Part shown: positions 24,348 through 35,185 of the stretch, in pieces
Layout: every line of letters begins with the position of its first letter
Position numbering within the stretch: the first letter of the stretch is position 1
Source of the DNA: an uncultured Pelagibacteraceae bacterium
GTDB taxonomy: Bacteria > Pseudomonadota > Alphaproteobacteria > Pelagibacterales > Pelagibacteraceae
Reading direction: 5' to 3'
NCBI GenBank assembly: GCA_902522325.1
Contig: CABYVA010000003.1
Location: forward strand, 1 to 64,000
DNA length: 64,000 bases
Program-made: the position numbers and the translations under genes
Notes under the pieces: generated by a model
Seen by the model: the letters and a program-made list of their open reading frames with translations, nothing else
The model's database searches: none
What the model was told of the DNA's origin: nothing

Positions 24348-25120
24348 TAAGAATATTTTTTTGAAGGATATTTTTTCGATATAACCTCACGTTTAAATTT
24401 TTTAATACCTTTGTTTATAATTTTTTTAATATTTACAAATTTTTTTACAAATCTTATATTAGTTTCATTTAAACCTAAAAGATCGTCAGTTACTAAAACT
24501 TGACCATCGCAATGAAGTGATGACCCAATTCCTATAGTTGGTATTTTAATTGATCTTGTAACCAATTTAGCAGCTGATGTTTCTACGCACTCTAAAACAA
24601 TTGCAAAGACTCCTATATTTTCTAATAATTTTGATTCCCTTAAAATCTTTCTTTTTTCATTTTTAGATTTTCCTTTAGATCTAAATTTACCTCTAACACT
24701 TTGAGGTAACAAACCAAGATGACCCATTACAGGTATTTTATTTTTTACCAAATATTTTATTATCTCTCTTATCTTGACGCCTCCCTCTAATTTTACAGCA
24801 TCACACTTTGTTTCTCTCATAACTTTAATTGAATTTTTAAGTGCTTCTTTTTTATTACGATAAGTTCTGTATGGCATATCCACAACCATTAAACTTTTTT
24901 TAGTGCCCATTCGAACACTTTTTGAGTGTTCAATCATATTTTTTAAAGTAACTTTTCTAGTTGTATTATAATTATAAAGAACAGAGCCTAATGAATCTCC
25001 TACTAAAGTTATATCAGCATATTTATCCACTTCTTCTGCAAAATTTTTTGAATAAGCCGTTAAGCAGATAATTTTAGATTTATTTTTTTTTTTTATAATT
25101 TTTTTAATCTTACTATTCAT
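24344..25120 (-). CDS. panB: 3-methyl-2-oxobutanoate hydroxymethyltransferase PanB
   Basis: The 258-residue enzyme makes ketopantoate from 2-oxoisovalerate and methylenetetrahydrofolate, the first step to pantothenate and CoA. PanB motifs are ICLTAYS, ADITLVGDSLGSVLYNYNTT, SLMVVDMPYRTY, AVKLEGG, PVMGHLGLLPQS, and IPTIGIGSSLHCDGQVLVTDDLLG. It is lysine-rich relative to better-known homologues, in line with the genome composition. Its start overlaps the guaA stop by one base. No panC or panD is in this window. Confidence 0.93.
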   Translation of the reverse strand: MNSKIKKIIKKKNKSKIICLTAYSKNFAEEVDKYADITLVGDSLGSVLYNYNTTRKVTLKNMIEHSKSVRMGTKKSLMVVDMPYRTYRNKKEALKNSIKVMRETKCDAVKLEGGVKIREIIKYLVKNKIPVMGHLGLLPQSVRGKFRSKGKSKNEKRKILRESKLLENIGVFAIVLECVETSAAKLVTRSIKIPTIGIGSSLHCDGQVLVTDDLLGLNETNIRFVKKFVNIKKIINKGIKKFKREVISKKYPSKKYSY

Positions 25121-26682
25121 TACTCTAATTCTATTGTACTTGGTGGTTTGGATGTTATATCGTAAACCACTCTATTAATACCATTTATATTATTAATTAT
25201 TTTATTTGAAACAAGCTGCATAAACTCTTTTGAAAAATTAAAAAAATCAGCTGTCATACCGTCCTCTGATGTAATTGCTCTTAACAAACACATATATTCA
25301 TAAGTTCTGTTGTCGCCCATAACTCCAACAGTTTTAACTGGCAATAAAGCTGCATAGGCTTGCCATATCTTGCTATATAAATTGTGCTGTCTCAATGAAT
25401 TAATAAAAATATCATCAGCTTCTTGTAAAATTTTAATTTTATTCTCTGTTATTTCGCCTGGTATTCTTATTGCCAAACCTGGACCAGGAAATGGATGTCT
25501 TAATACGATCTCTTTAGACAATTTAAGTTCTAACCCCAATTTTCTTACTTCATCTTTAAACAATAATCTTAATGGCTCAACCAATTTTAATTTCATGTTT
25601 TTGGGTAGTCCACCAACATTGTGATGTGATTTTATTTTGGATGTTTGACTGCCAGTTACTGACTTGCTTTCAATTATATCTGGATAGAGCGTTCCTTGGG
25701 CTAAATACTTAACATTCTTTATTTTCTTTGCATATCTCTCAAAAATTTTAATAAATAAATTACCAATTATTTTTCGTTTATTTTCAGGTTCACTAACATT
25801 TTTAAGCTTATTTAAAAATAATTTTTTAGCATCGACGTAAATCAAATTTATTTTAAATTTATTTTTAAAAGTTTTTACAACTTGAGTTTCTTCATTTTTT
25901 CTTAATAGACCTGTGTTTACAAAAATACATGTTAATTGTTTTCCTACAGCATTATGAATTAATTTGGCAACTACACCACTATCAACACCGCCGGATAATG
26001 CACAAATTACTTTCGATTTTCCTACAACTTGTTTAACATTTTTTATTAATATTTGTTTTTGATTTTTTAATGACCAATTTCTTTTGATACCACAAATTGA
26101 AAAAATAAAATTTTTTAAAATTATCTTTCCATTTTCTGTATGAGTTACTTCAGGATGAAATTGAATTCCATAAAATTTCTTTGATGAATTTTCAACTATT
26201 GAAAACTTAGATGTTTCTGTTTTTGCAATAACTTTAAATCCATTTGCTAATTTTGTTACTTCATCTGCATGGCTCATCCATACATTATTCGATCCAGATT
26301 TTTTAAAAAAATTTTTAGTTAATTTACTTTTTCTTAATCTCTTAAGTTTTGCTAAACCAAACTCTCTATGTCTAGCTTTTTTAACTCTTCCGCCTAGCTC
26401 CTTTGAGATTATTTGATGGCCAAAACAAATTCCTAGAATTGGTATGTTATATTTAAATATTTTTTTATCAAATTTAACTTTTTTAGATTGATAAACATTT
26501 AAAGGTCCTCCTGACAAAATTATTCCTCTTATTTTTTTTTTATCTAATTTAGATTTGAATTTTTTATGACTAATAATTTCAGAATATACTCCTAACTCTC
26601 TTACTCTTCTTGCTATTAGTTGTGTAAATTGTGAACCAAAGTCTATAATTAAGACTTTGGAAAGACTGTCTTTAAGACTCAT
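25120..26682 (-). CDS. guaA: GMP synthase (glutamine-hydrolysing) GuaA
   Basis: GuaA amidates XMP to GMP. The N-terminal class I glutaminase domain has [17 protein letters not shown], the nucleophile loop GICFGHQ and the His/Glu motif [12 protein letters not shown]. The synthetase domain has the ATP pyrophosphatase loop [12 protein letters not shown], and the dimerisation domain has [13 protein letters not shown] and a C-terminal [12 protein letters not shown] chose ATG at 26682 (520 residues), where homologues begin. A TTG further upstream adds four residues. It overlaps the TPR-like gene by 11 bp. guaB lies just upstream in the same run. Confidence 0.95.
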   Translation of the reverse strand: MSLKDSLSKVLIIDFGSQFTQLIARRVRELGVYSEIISHKKFKSKLDKKKIRGIILSGGPLNVYQSKKVKFDKKIFKYNIPILGICFGHQIISKELGGRVKKARHREFGLAKLKRLRKSKLTKNFFKKSGSNNVWMSHADEVTKLANGFKVIAKTETSKFSIVENSSKKFYGIQFHPEVTHTENGKIILKNFIFSICGIKRNWSLKNQKQILIKNVKQVVGKSKVICALSGGVDSGVVAKLIHNAVGKQLTCIFVNTGLLRKNEETQVVKTFKNKFKINLIYVDAKKLFLNKLKNVSEPENKRKIIGNLFIKIFERYAKKIKNVKYLAQGTLYPDIIESKSVTGSQTSKIKSHHNVGGLPKNMKLKLVEPLRLLFKDEVRKLGLELKLSKEIVLRHPFPGPGLAIRIPGEITENKIKILQEADDIFINSLRQHNLYSKIWQAYAALLPVKTVGVMGDNRTYEYMCLLRAITSEDGMTADFFNFSKEFMQLVSNKIINNINGINRVVYDITSKPPSTIELE

Positions 26683-27103
26683 CTTTTGAATCAAAATTTT
26701 TCAATTTTTCATTTATGGAAGATATTTTTGGACACATTTTTGAACAAACCAATTCAAAATCTTTTTTTAGTTTTTTTACTTTATCAAAATTTGATCTCTC
26801 AATTTCAATGTCCATCAATAAATATATGGCCTCTTCATTTTGTGGGTCTAGTAAAAGTGTAACGTTTATATTCTTTTCTTGTTCTTTTAGATTTTCTTCT
26901 ATTTTAAAAATTTTTGCTAAAAACAAATATGACTTTGCTTTTTTTGGATTATAAACAATATCTCTTTGAAATAAAAATTTAGATTCTTCATATTTTTTGT
27001 TATCAAACATTTTTTTTGCCTCATCAAAAAAATTTTCTTTTGAGTATGAATTATTTATTAAAAGCAAACTTAATACTAATGTTATAAAAATATTTTTAAT
27101 CAT
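26672..27103 (-). CDS. Exported TPR-like protein
   Basis: The 143-residue protein has a signal peptide ([20 protein letters not shown], probable cleavage after the Ser/Lys region near residue 21). Tetratricopeptide-like helices follow: [36 protein letters not shown] and [16 protein letters not shown]. Two cysteines near the end (CSKMC) could form a disulfide. It lies between guaB and guaA with a 1-base gap and an 11-bp overlap. Its link to purine synthesis is probably only positional. The role is likely a periplasmic scaffold; the specific function is unknown. Confidence 0.72.
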   Translation of the reverse strand: MIKNIFITLVLSLLLINNSYSKENFFDEAKKMFDNKKYEESKFLFQRDIVYNPKKAKSYLFLAKIFKIEENLKEQEKNINVTLLLDPQNEEAIYLLMDIEIERSNFDKVKKLKKDFELVCSKMCPKISSINEKLKNFDSKDES

Positions 27104-27104
27104 T

Positions 27105-28169
27105 TTATCTAATCACTTTATCAATATTATGTACCATACTTTCATAAAATCCTGCTTTAGTAATTTTAACGAATTTAGGTTTGTTTTTAAGATTTTTAAT
27201 TTGTTTACAACCGAGATAACCCATTGAAGATCTTAATCCTCCAACTAATTTATAAATTATTTTTGAGACTGATCCTTTATATTTTATAAAACCCTCTACT
27301 CCTTCTGGAACATATTTTGAACTATCATTTTGTTTTTTTTGAAAATATCTATCGGCAGATCCCTTGTTCATTGCCCCAATAGAACCCATGCCTCTAAAGC
27401 TTTTAAATAACTTTCCATCCCTTTTTACAATTTTTCCTGGTGCTTCATCTGTTCCAGCAAATAAAGAACCGATCATAACCGCATCAGCCCCTGCTGATAA
27501 TGCTTTTGCAATATCACCAGAAAATTTAATTCCACCGTCCGCAATAATTACTACTTTTCTTTTGCTTAAACCATTTCTTACATTTAAAATTGCACTTAGT
27601 TGTGGAACTCCTATTCCCGCTACTAGCCTTGTAGTACATATTGAACCTGGTCCTATTCCAACTTTTATAATATCTACACCTAGTTTAATTAAAAATTTTG
27701 CAGCTTCTGGTGTTGCAATATTTCCAGCACATAAAGCGGTTTTTTTTGGTTTAATTTTTTTTATTTTTTTAATTATTTCTGCAACTTTTTTTGTGTGACC
27801 GTGCGCTGTATCAACAACAATTAAATCGATATTTTCTTTTAAAACATTTTTAGCTCTATCAAATTCATTTAATCCAGCACCAACTGCTGCACCTACTAAA
27901 AAATTTTGTTTTTTTACTTTTCTAATTTCGACAATTTGTTTTTTTATATCTAAATTTCGATGAATTACCCCGATACCCCCTGCCTTGGCTATTGCTATAC
28001 ACATTTTTGATTCAGTTACTGTGTCCATAGCTGAAGATATTAAGGGAACTTTAAGCCTAATATTATCTGTAAGTTTTATACTTGTATCAACATCTGATGG
28101 TAATACTTCAGAATACCTAGGGGCTAATGTAACATCATCAAACGTGAGTGCTTCTTTAATGGGATCCAT
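27105..28169 (-). CDS. guaB: IMP dehydrogenase GuaB lacking the CBS domains
   Basis: The enzyme converts IMP to XMP with NAD. Core motifs are LTFDDVTLAPRYSEVLP at the N-terminus, GGIGVIHRNLD, VDTAHGH, KVGIGPGSICTTR (catalytic Cys178), IADGGIKFSGDIAKALSAGA, and GMGSIGAM. It is only 354 residues long, against about 480-500 in the family. The sequence passes directly from the IHRNLDIKKQ helix (near 70-80) to FLVGAAVGAG (near 90-100), exactly where the paired CBS regulatory domains are normally inserted. The catalytic barrel looks complete, so it should be active but without nucleotide control through CBS. Confidence 0.95.
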   Translation of the reverse strand: MDPIKEALTFDDVTLAPRYSEVLPSDVDTSIKLTDNIRLKVPLISSAMDTVTESKMCIAIAKAGGIGVIHRNLDIKKQIVEIRKVKKQNFLVGAAVGAGLNEFDRAKNVLKENIDLIVVDTAHGHTKKVAEIIKKIKKIKPKKTALCAGNIATPEAAKFLIKLGVDIIKVGIGPGSICTTRLVAGIGVPQLSAILNVRNGLSKRKVVIIADGGIKFSGDIAKALSAGADAVMIGSLFAGTDEAPGKIVKRDGKLFKSFRGMGSIGAMNKGSADRYFQKKQNDSSKYVPEGVEGFIKYKGSVSKIIYKLVGGLRSSMGYLGCKQIKNLKNKPKFVKITKAGFYESMVHNIDKVIR

Positions 28170-28207
28170 ATTCTTTTATATATGATTCTTTTATAAATAA
28201 AAGTGGT

Positions 28208-28819
28208 CTATCTCAATTTTTTGCAGATTATAAAACTTTCTTTCGACTCTTTTCTGCTTGAAGGAGGTTTATAAATGTTTGTTTCTCTAAATGTCGATTT
28301 TGCCTCACTTACTATTTCTTTAAATGTAGATCCCATAAAAATCTTTGAAACAAAAAATCCATTTTGCTTAAGTTGATCTTTGGCAAATCTTAAAGCTTCT
28401 AAACACAGCTCACCAGTAACAACCGAGTCTAAGTTTTTATTCCCAGTAGTATTTACAGCCATATCTGACATCACAAGATCCACTTTATTTTTAAAATAAT
28501 TTATTATTTTTTGTTTAGAGCTCTGTTTTTTGAAATCTCCAACGATTTGCAAAGAATTTCCAATTGGCTCCATTTCTTCTAAGTCTATAGAAAGTAGTTT
28601 ACAATTTTTATATTTTTCAATTGTAAATTGAGACCAACCCCCTGGTGCGGCACCTAAGTCTATTATTGAAAAACCATTTTTAAGTATCTTATATTTGTCA
28701 TTAATCTCTTGCAGTTTATATACAGCTCGAGATCTAAAACCTTCTTGTTTAGACTTTCTTACGTAAATATCTCTACGTTGCCTTTTGATCCACTCTTTTG
28801 ATATTTTATTTTTTTTCAA
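28208..28819 (-). CDS. rlmE: 23S rRNA 2'-O-ribose methyltransferase RlmE (FtsJ/RrmJ)
   Basis: The 203-residue enzyme methylates U2552 of 23S rRNA in the assembled large subunit. It has RSRAVYKLQEI (first catalytic Lys), the SAM-binding IIDLGAAPGGWSQ, DLVMSDMAVNTTG (Asp), FFVSKIF (second Lys) and SSRKESKESFIIC (Glu), completing the K-D-K-E tetrad. It directly follows a glycosyltransferase gene with no intervening base. Confidence 0.94.
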   Translation of the reverse strand: MKKNKISKEWIKRQRRDIYVRKSKQEGFRSRAVYKLQEINDKYKILKNGFSIIDLGAAPGGWSQFTIEKYKNCKLLSIDLEEMEPIGNSLQIVGDFKKQSSKQKIINYFKNKVDLVMSDMAVNTTGNKNLDSVVTGELCLEALRFAKDQLKQNGFFVSKIFMGSTFKEIVSEAKSTFRETNIYKPPSSRKESKESFIICKKLR

Positions 28820-29731
28820 TTAATTTAGATACCTAAGACTTTTAGAAACTTTATTTTTGCTTAATGTTTCAATATCTATTTTTATAGATTTATCCACTCT
28901 CATATCTTTTCCGTCTTTCCAAATTCCAGCCGCAAGATGTATTATACCTATGGAAATGTTTGGTAGAAAAGGTTCTACAAATTTATTATTACTTTGATCT
29001 AATTTAGGTAGTAAATTGCTAGCTATCCAGTTGCAATTTATTGGTAAAAACTCTGTTTCAACATCGTCAATATAAACACTTATATTTATTGCCAAACCCT
29101 CAGATCCAAAAATTTGGCCACTACTCAGTGTTTTTTTTAAGTTTGCTTGCCAAACTTGCCAGCATTTTGAATTTTTTTCTAAAGAAAAAACTCCAATATT
29201 AATGTGTGGAGCAAATGCTAATTTTCTTGCCTTTTCAATTCCAATTTTTGAACTAACGGCGTGTTTAAAATTTTGAGATTTAATAATTGCTAATTTACCA
29301 AATAACCATTTAACTTTAGACATTATTCTATAACCTGGAGCCATAGTTTGAGTGATACCCAGTTTTCCACCTTCGCAAGCCTTAAAATAAAGTTCAATAG
29401 CTGACCAATCTTGAACCCATGCATCACAATCAATCCATAGGAATTTTTCATAATCAGGAAAATATTTTGGCAAAAAAGCTCTTGATACTTGACTCTTAAG
29501 CCACTCTTTGCCTTTGACTTTAAATTGGGAAACATTTATGTCCCATTCTGCTGGTTTAATTTGATCTACTTTTTTAGATAGTAGTGTTTTTTGATCTTGA
29601 GTAAGTCCAGCATCTAAAATACAAATTGCAACGTTTTTGCTTTCTTCAAATCTAATAATTGATTCAATAAGTTCATCAAGCAATTCGAAATAATTCGAAT
29701 CTGCTAAAGATACTATTACATTTTTTTTCAT
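28820..29731 (-). CDS. Glycosyltransferase family 8-like protein
   Basis: The 303-residue protein has a GT-A nucleotide-sugar transferase fold. It begins NVIVSLADSNYFELLDELIESI, has the DxD metal motif in FLWIDCDAW near residue 100, and near the end shows SIGIIHLAAGIWK, similar to the HxxG motif of family 8 enzymes. It may modify a surface polysaccharide or lipid. It is packed between pssA and rlmE with no gaps, so it is expressed with phospholipid genes. Donor and acceptor are unknown. Confidence 0.72.
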   Translation of the reverse strand: MKKNVIVSLADSNYFELLDELIESIIRFEESKNVAICILDAGLTQDQKTLLSKKVDQIKPAEWDINVSQFKVKGKEWLKSQVSRAFLPKYFPDYEKFLWIDCDAWVQDWSAIELYFKACEGGKLGITQTMAPGYRIMSKVKWLFGKLAIIKSQNFKHAVSSKIGIEKARKLAFAPHINIGVFSLEKNSKCWQVWQANLKKTLSSGQIFGSEGLAINISVYIDDVETEFLPINCNWIASNLLPKLDQSNNKFVEPFLPNISIGIIHLAAGIWKDGKDMRVDKSIKIDIETLSKNKVSKSLRYLN

Positions 29732-30532
29732 TTACAGAACGTCTTCAGGTTCTTCTTCGCTATAGTTTTTAATATTTTTTAAATTATTTTTTAACCTAAA
29801 AAAATGAACTCCGCTTAAAGGAATCATGAAAAGATAAATCAAACAACCTAAAGCTAAAACTTTGAATGTAAAAATCAATAATAGACCAAATAGTAGCACT
29901 ATTCCAAAAAGTAAAAATATTGTTGTACTTCTAGGTACCACAATTTTTTTAAAAGAATATGTTGGTATTTTGCTAATTAATAATATTGATACAACAATAA
30001 ATATAATTGGCGTAATCACCTTATAGTTTATATCAATTATATCAAAACCACTTACTTCATATATTAATGGACTTAAAACTAGAATTCCTCCGGCAGGTGA
30101 TGGCACACCTTCAAAAAAATTATCTCTCCACGAAGGTTCACTTCCCGTATTAATATTAAACCTGGCTAACCTTAATGCTACACAAACTACATATATTAAT
30201 GATATTAACCAACCAACTTTTCCAAGTGAATTTAGTTGCCAAAAATACATTATAAAAGCTGGAGCAACGCCAAAGCTTATTACATCAGTTAAAGAATCCA
30301 ATTCTTTTCCAACTTTAGAAGTACCTTTAATTAATCTTGCAATTCTACCATCTAGTCCGTCAATTATTGCAGCAAATAAAATTGCAACTATAGATAATTT
30401 ATAATTTCCATTTAATGCAAAATTAATAGAGGTTAAACCAACGCATACTCCTATTAGTGTTAATGTATTAGGTAGTAAAACTCTAGCCCTGGTATCTGTA
30501 ACTATTTTAAAGTTTTTTTTTGGTTCACTCAT
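29732..30532 (-). CDS. pssA: CDP-diacylglycerol-serine O-phosphatidyltransferase PssA
   Basis: The 266-residue membrane enzyme transfers phosphatidyl from CDP-diacylglycerol to serine. The complete CDP-alcohol phosphatidyltransferase motif (DG-x2-AR-x8-G-x3-D-x3-D) is present within DGLDGRIARLIKG and the following GKELDSLTD. It begins with the family's LLPNTLTLIGVCVGLTSINFA helix and has about eight helices. psd lies four bases upstream, so the pair makes phosphatidylserine and decarboxylates it to phosphatidylethanolamine. Confidence 0.95.
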   Translation of the reverse strand: MSEPKKNFKIVTDTRARVLLPNTLTLIGVCVGLTSINFALNGNYKLSIVAILFAAIIDGLDGRIARLIKGTSKVGKELDSLTDVISFGVAPAFIMYFWQLNSLGKVGWLISLIYVVCVALRLARFNINTGSEPSWRDNFFEGVPSPAGGILVLSPLIYEVSGFDIIDINYKVITPIIFIVVSILLISKIPTYSFKKIVVPRSTTIFLLFGIVLLFGLLLIFTFKVLALGCLIYLFMIPLSGVHFFRLKNNLKNIKNYSEEEPEDVL

Positions 30533-30536
30533 TATT

Positions 30537-31184
30537 TTATTTTTTTGCTAAAAGTGTTTCTCCTGCTATAGTTTTTTGATTAACTTTAACTAAAGGATTG
30601 TAATTTTCAAAAAAAACATCAACTCTACTTCCAAATCTAATCATTCCTATTTTTTCGCCTTGTTTTAATTCTTTATTTTCTGAAGTTTCTGAAACAATTC
30701 TTCTTGCTATAAGTCCGGCAATTTGCACAACTATTACATCTTCTCCACTAGAGTTCGAAATTTTATAATAATTTCTTTCGTTGTCTTCGCTAGCTTTGTC
30801 TAAAGATGCATTAAAAAACTTTCCAGGTTTATATAATATTTCAGTTACTTTTCCTGAACATGGCGTTCTATTTACATGACAGTCAAAAACATTCATAAAA
30901 ATACTGATTTTTTTAAATTTTTTATTTTCTAAATTTAATTCTTTTGGACCATCTGAATCTTCAACTTTTAAAACAAGGCCATCTGCTGGACTAACTAAAT
31001 AATTTTCATCTTCGATTGATACTCTTTCTGGATCTCTAAAAAAATAATAACACCAAATAGTTAAAACTAATCCAACAAAACCTAAAAAACCATTAATCAA
31101 ATTAAGAACAACAGTCCCTATGCCAAAGATAACTAAAAATTTATATCCCTCATTATGCAGTTTTGGAAAAATTTTATCCATCAT
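30537..31184 (-). CDS. psd: Phosphatidylserine decarboxylase Psd (short form)
   Basis: The 215-residue proenzyme belongs to the short archaeal/alphaproteobacterial type. After two N-terminal hydrophobic helices it has VSPADGLVLKVEDSDGP, IFMNVFDCHVNRTPCSGKV, and the self-cleavage site in MIRFGSRVDVFF. Cleavage at Gly-Ser yields the pyruvoyl alpha subunit. It converts phosphatidylserine to phosphatidylethanolamine. Two adjacent ATGs exist; the first is used here. It is divergent from icd across 77 bp. Confidence 0.94.
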   Translation of the reverse strand: MMDKIFPKLHNEGYKFLVIFGIGTVVLNLINGFLGFVGLVLTIWCYYFFRDPERVSIEDENYLVSPADGLVLKVEDSDGPKELNLENKKFKKISIFMNVFDCHVNRTPCSGKVTEILYKPGKFFNASLDKASEDNERNYYKISNSSGEDVIVVQIAGLIARRIVSETSENKELKQGEKIGMIRFGSRVDVFFENYNPLVKVNQKTIAGETLLAKK

Positions 31185-31247
31185 AAGTGTTTATTTGATA
31201 ATTTTTCATTAATATGTATAAAAAACTCGAAAATTCAATTATTAAGA

Positions 31248-31253
31248 TATAAT
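31248..31253 (+). promoter_or_regulatory. Consensus -10 box of the icd promoter
   Basis: A perfect TATAAT sits so that transcription would start at about 31260, one or two bases before the icd ATG at 31262. I see no good -35 box. The mRNA would be leaderless or nearly so, matching the absence of a ribosome-binding site. Confidence 0.5.
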
Positions 31254-31261
31254 AGTTAAAT

Positions 31262-32476
31262 ATGAGCAAAATTAAGGTCAAAAACCCTATTGTTGAGTTA
31301 GATGGCGATGAAATGACTAGGGTAATTTGGGATTTTATAAAAAACAAGCTAATTCTTCCCTATATTGACCTAGGAATAGAATACTTTGACCTAGGAATAA
31401 AAAGTAGAGACAAAACAAATGATCAAATAACAATTGATTGTGCTAAGGCAATTAAAAAAAATGGTGTTGGTATTAAATGTGCAACAATAACTCCTGATGA
31501 AGACAGGGTAAAAGAGTTTAATCTAAAAAAAATGTGGAGGTCCCCAAATGGAACAATACGAAATATAATTGGAGGTACAGTTTTTAGAGAACCTATAATT
31601 TGTAAAAATATTCCAAAGTTAGTTCCAAGTTGGACAAATCCTATTTGTATAGGCAGGCATGCCTTTGGCGATCAATATAGAGCCACAGATTTTCAAGTCC
31701 CTGGAAAAGGTAAATTAGAATTAAAATGGACATCAGAAGACGGTAAAGAAAAAAAGGAGTTTGAAGTATTTAATTTTCCTGGACCAGGAGTCGCTCTTTC
31801 AATGTATAATCTTGATCAATCCATAAAAGATTTTGCAAGAGCATGTATGAACTATGGCTTAAATAGAAAATGGCCAGTTTATCTCTCTACTAAAAATACA
31901 ATATTGAAAAAGTATGATGGAAGATTTAAGGATCTATTCGAAGAAGTTTTTGAAAAAGAATTTAAAGAAAAATTTAAAGAAAGAAAAATAACTTATGAGC
32001 ATAGGCTTATAGATGACATGGTGGCCTGTGCAATGAAATGGAATGGGAATTATATTTGGGCTTGTAAAAATTACGATGGAGATGTTCAGTCAGATACTGT
32101 TGCTCAGGGATTTGGCTCCTTAGGACTTATGACAAGTGCATTAATGTCACCAGATGGTAAAACTATAGAGTCAGAAGCAGCGCACGGTACAGTAACCAGA
32201 CACTACAGATTACACCAAGAAGGTAAAGAAACCTCAACAAACCCTATAGCTTCAATCTTTGCATGGGCAAGGGGTTTATACCATAGAGGTAAACTTGATG
32301 GTAATGAAGATTTAAAAAAATTTGTAAAAACTTTGGAAAAAGTTTGCATTGAAACAGTGGAGAGCGGATCAATGACAAAAGATTTAGCAGTACTTATTGG
32401 TCCATCAACAAAATACTTAAATACAAATCAATTCTTGGATAAATTAGATAATAATCTAAAAAAAAAATTAAATTAA
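31262..32476 (+). CDS. icd: NADP-dependent isocitrate dehydrogenase (eukaryotic-type)
   Basis: The 404-residue TCA-cycle enzyme converts isocitrate to 2-oxoglutarate with NADP. It is of the type II form shared with mitochondria and alphaproteobacteria: [16 protein letters not shown] at the N-terminus, [35 protein letters not shown] (isocitrate-binding Ser/Asn/Arg), [29 protein letters not shown], and [11 protein letters not shown]. It converges with alaS with a 9-bp overlap. Transcription from the TATAAT at 31248 predicts a leaderless message. Confidence 0.96.
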   Translation: MSKIKVKNPIVELDGDEMTRVIWDFIKNKLILPYIDLGIEYFDLGIKSRDKTNDQITIDCAKAIKKNGVGIKCATITPDEDRVKEFNLKKMWRSPNGTIRNIIGGTVFREPIICKNIPKLVPSWTNPICIGRHAFGDQYRATDFQVPGKGKLELKWTSEDGKEKKEFEVFNFPGPGVALSMYNLDQSIKDFARACMNYGLNRKWPVYLSTKNTILKKYDGRFKDLFEEVFEKEFKEKFKERKITYEHRLIDDMVACAMKWNGNYIWACKNYDGDVQSDTVAQGFGSLGLMTSALMSPDGKTIESEAAHGTVTRHYRLHQEGKETSTNPIASIFAWARGLYHRGKLDGNEDLKKFVKTLEKVCIETVESGSMTKDLAVLIGPSTKYLNTNQFLDKLDNNLKKKLN

Positions 32477-35134
32477 AGATTTTATTTTATCAAAAGCTTC
32501 ATCAATCATTTTTTCTTCAACTCCACCCGCTTGAGCGAAATCAGGTCTTCCACCTCCACCTTTGCCGCCAACAACTTCTGAACCTATTTTGACATATTTT
32601 ACTGCATCATACTTTTTTATTAATTTATTTGTAACTCCTACAGCCAAACCAACTTTTCCTTCTTTTGTTGCAAATACTATTACTATCCCTTCTCCCAATT
32701 CTTTTTTTCCTTTGTCCACAAGGTTTCTTAAGTCTTTAGAAGGAAGATCGATAACTTTTTGAAATCTAACTTTGATATTATTTATAGTTTCATCTCTAAC
32801 AATATTTTTCGACTTATCTGATAATATAGATTTAACATGAAGTTGTTCAAACTGTTTTGTTAAATCTTTTATTAAAACATTTTGATCTTTATTATTTGAA
32901 TTAGGTTTACCACCAAGTTGAATAATTTTTTTTGATAAATCTTTTATAGCATCTTTATTTTTTTGACTTGAAATATTTGATAGTTTTTCTTTTTTATTTA
33001 AAAACTCTTGTAACTGTTTGTCTCTTAAAGCTTCTACTCGTCTAACGCCAGCAGCAATAGATGATTGGCTAATAATTTTAAATTTTCCAATGTCGCCTGT
33101 ATTTCTTACGTGCGTTCCACCACATAACTCAGTAGAAAAATATTTATTTTTTTCATCTCCCATAGATAAAACTCTTACTTCTTCTCCATATTTCTCGCCA
33201 AATAATGCTAATGCTCCATTATCTACTGCTTCTTTTGGTGTCATTATTCTTGTTCTTACATCGGATTTTTTTTCTACCATTGAATTTACAAATCTCTCTA
33301 TTTTGCTTATTTCTTCTGAAGAAATTGGCTTCATATGGCTAAAATCAAATCTTAGTCTTTCTGCTTCAACTAATGATCCTTTTTGAATTACATGTGTGCC
33401 TAAAACTCTTCTAAGAGACTCATGAAGCAAGTGTGTTGCTGAATGATAAGCTCTTATATCATTTCTTCTTTCTACATTTATTTTCATTTCAACGTTAGTG
33501 TTTATGTTTACTGACCCACTTAAGACTTTTCCATAATGCACAAACAGATTGTCTAATTTTTTTTGTACATCTGTTACTTCAAATTTAAAATCACCAGAAA
33601 CTATATAACCTGTGTCTCCTACTTGACCTCCTGACTCTCCATAAAAAGGAGTTTGATTAACTATAATAATTGCTTCATCTCCTTTGTTTAAATTTTTTAC
33701 TTCTTTATTATCTTTTACAAGTGAAAGAATTACTCCCTCGGCTTGATTTGTTTCGTAACCTAAAAATTCAGTTGCTTCTATTTTATCCTTTATTCCAAAC
33801 CAAATTTCTTCAACGGAACTATCACCTGAACCTTTCCAATTCTTTTTAGCAAGTTCTCTACTTTCTTTCATTAATGATTTAAATTTTTTATGATCCACTG
33901 AAAGTGATTTATTTTTAAGAATATCTTCTGTTAAATCTAAAGGAAAACCATAGGTATCATAAAGTTTGAAAGCAACTTCTCCAGGTAAAACTTTATCAAC
34001 TTTGCTGATTTCGTCATTTAAAATTTTCATACCTCTTTCAAGAAGTACTAAAAATTTTTCTTCTTCGGTTTTTAAAGTTTCTCTTACTAATGATTCAGCT
34101 CTTTTTAATTCTGGATAATTGTCAGACATTTCGTTCATTAAAGTTTTAAAAATATTAAAAAATACTGGTTGTTTCGAACCTAATAAATGAGAATGTCTCA
34201 TACCTCTTCTCATAATTCTTCTTAAAACATAACCACGTCCTTCATTAGATGGTAAAACACCTTCTGCAATTAAGAAAGAGCTTGCTCTTAGATGATCAGC
34301 AATAACTCTAAAACTCGAAATATTTTTTTCATTTGGTTTTGTTTTAACAGCATCACCAATAGAATTTATTAGTTTAATAAAATGATCTGTCTTATAATTA
34401 TCATGAGTTCCTTGTAGTAAAGCTGTTATTCTTTCTAAGCCCATTCCTGTATCCACAGATGGTTTAGGTAGATCTATTCTTTTATCTTTTGATAATTGCT
34501 CAAATTGCATAAATACTAAATTCCAAATTTCTATATATCTATCCCCATCTTGATCTTTGGTGCCAGGCAATCCACCTTTTAAATGATCACCGTGATCAAA
34601 AAATATTTCTGAACAAGGACCGCAAGGTCCAGTTTCACCCATTGACCAAAAGTTATCTGATGTAGAAATTTTAATTATTCTATCATTTCCAAATCCTGTA
34701 ATTTTTTTCCAAAGTTTGAAAGCTTCCTCATCCTCATTAAATACAGTAAAATAAAGCTTATTTTTATCTAAACCAAAATCTTTAGTTATTAAATTCCAAG
34801 CTAATTCAATTGCTCTTTCCTTAAAATAATCTCCAAAAGAAAAATTTCCAAGCATTTCAAAAAAGGTATGATGCCTAGGTGTGTAGCCTACATTTTCTAA
34901 ATCATTATGTTTTCCACCTGCTCTAACACATTTTTGAGAGGTAGTAGCTCGTTGATAATCTCTTTTCTCAAGGCCTGTAAATACATTTTTAAACTGCACC
35001 ATTCCGGAGTTAGCAAACATTAATGTTGGATCATTATTTGGAACTAGATTACTAGACTCAACAATTTTATGATCATTCTTCTCAAAATATTTAAGAAAAG
35101 TATTCCTTACCTGTTTTAACGATTTGTCTGCCAT
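32468..35134 (-). CDS. alaS: Alanyl-tRNA synthetase AlaS
   Basis: The 888-residue enzyme has all AlaS modules. The class II aminoacylation core carries [32 protein letters not shown] and TGMGLERI. The editing domain carries the zinc-binding [13 protein letters not shown] and CGGTHV. The C-terminal C-Ala DHH-associated domain ends with [13 protein letters not shown]. It charges tRNA-Ala and clears mischarged Ser or Gly. It lies between recA and the convergent icd. The 96-bp gap to recA contains the recA terminator. Confidence 0.97.
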   Translation of the reverse strand: MADKSLKQVRNTFLKYFEKNDHKIVESSNLVPNNDPTLMFANSGMVQFKNVFTGLEKRDYQRATTSQKCVRAGGKHNDLENVGYTPRHHTFFEMLGNFSFGDYFKERAIELAWNLITKDFGLDKNKLYFTVFNEDEEAFKLWKKITGFGNDRIIKISTSDNFWSMGETGPCGPCSEIFFDHGDHLKGGLPGTKDQDGDRYIEIWNLVFMQFEQLSKDKRIDLPKPSVDTGMGLERITALLQGTHDNYKTDHFIKLINSIGDAVKTKPNEKNISSFRVIADHLRASSFLIAEGVLPSNEGRGYVLRRIMRRGMRHSHLLGSKQPVFFNIFKTLMNEMSDNYPELKRAESLVRETLKTEEEKFLVLLERGMKILNDEISKVDKVLPGEVAFKLYDTYGFPLDLTEDILKNKSLSVDHKKFKSLMKESRELAKKNWKGSGDSSVEEIWFGIKDKIEATEFLGYETNQAEGVILSLVKDNKEVKNLNKGDEAIIIVNQTPFYGESGGQVGDTGYIVSGDFKFEVTDVQKKLDNLFVHYGKVLSGSVNINTNVEMKINVERRNDIRAYHSATHLLHESLRRVLGTHVIQKGSLVEAERLRFDFSHMKPISSEEISKIERFVNSMVEKKSDVRTRIMTPKEAVDNGALALFGEKYGEEVRVLSMGDEKNKYFSTELCGGTHVRNTGDIGKFKIISQSSIAAGVRRVEALRDKQLQEFLNKKEKLSNISSQKNKDAIKDLSKKIIQLGGKPNSNNKDQNVLIKDLTKQFEQLHVKSILSDKSKNIVRDETINNIKVRFQKVIDLPSKDLRNLVDKGKKELGEGIVIVFATKEGKVGLAVGVTNKLIKKYDAVKYVKIGSEVVGGKGGGGRPDFAQAGGVEEKMIDEAFDKIKSLI

Positions 35135-35185
35135 ATTTTTAAAATACAGCTTTTTTTTTTGATGTCTAGACGTGCTTTAAGGGAA

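Noticed and set aside
27364-27798. Open 144-codon frame on the plus strand
   Set aside because: It lies wholly antisense to guaB, whose motifs are unambiguous, and its translation has no domain-like features.
33018-33386. Open 122-codon frame on the plus strand
   Set aside because: It is antisense to the AlaS editing domain, which carries clear zinc-binding motifs.
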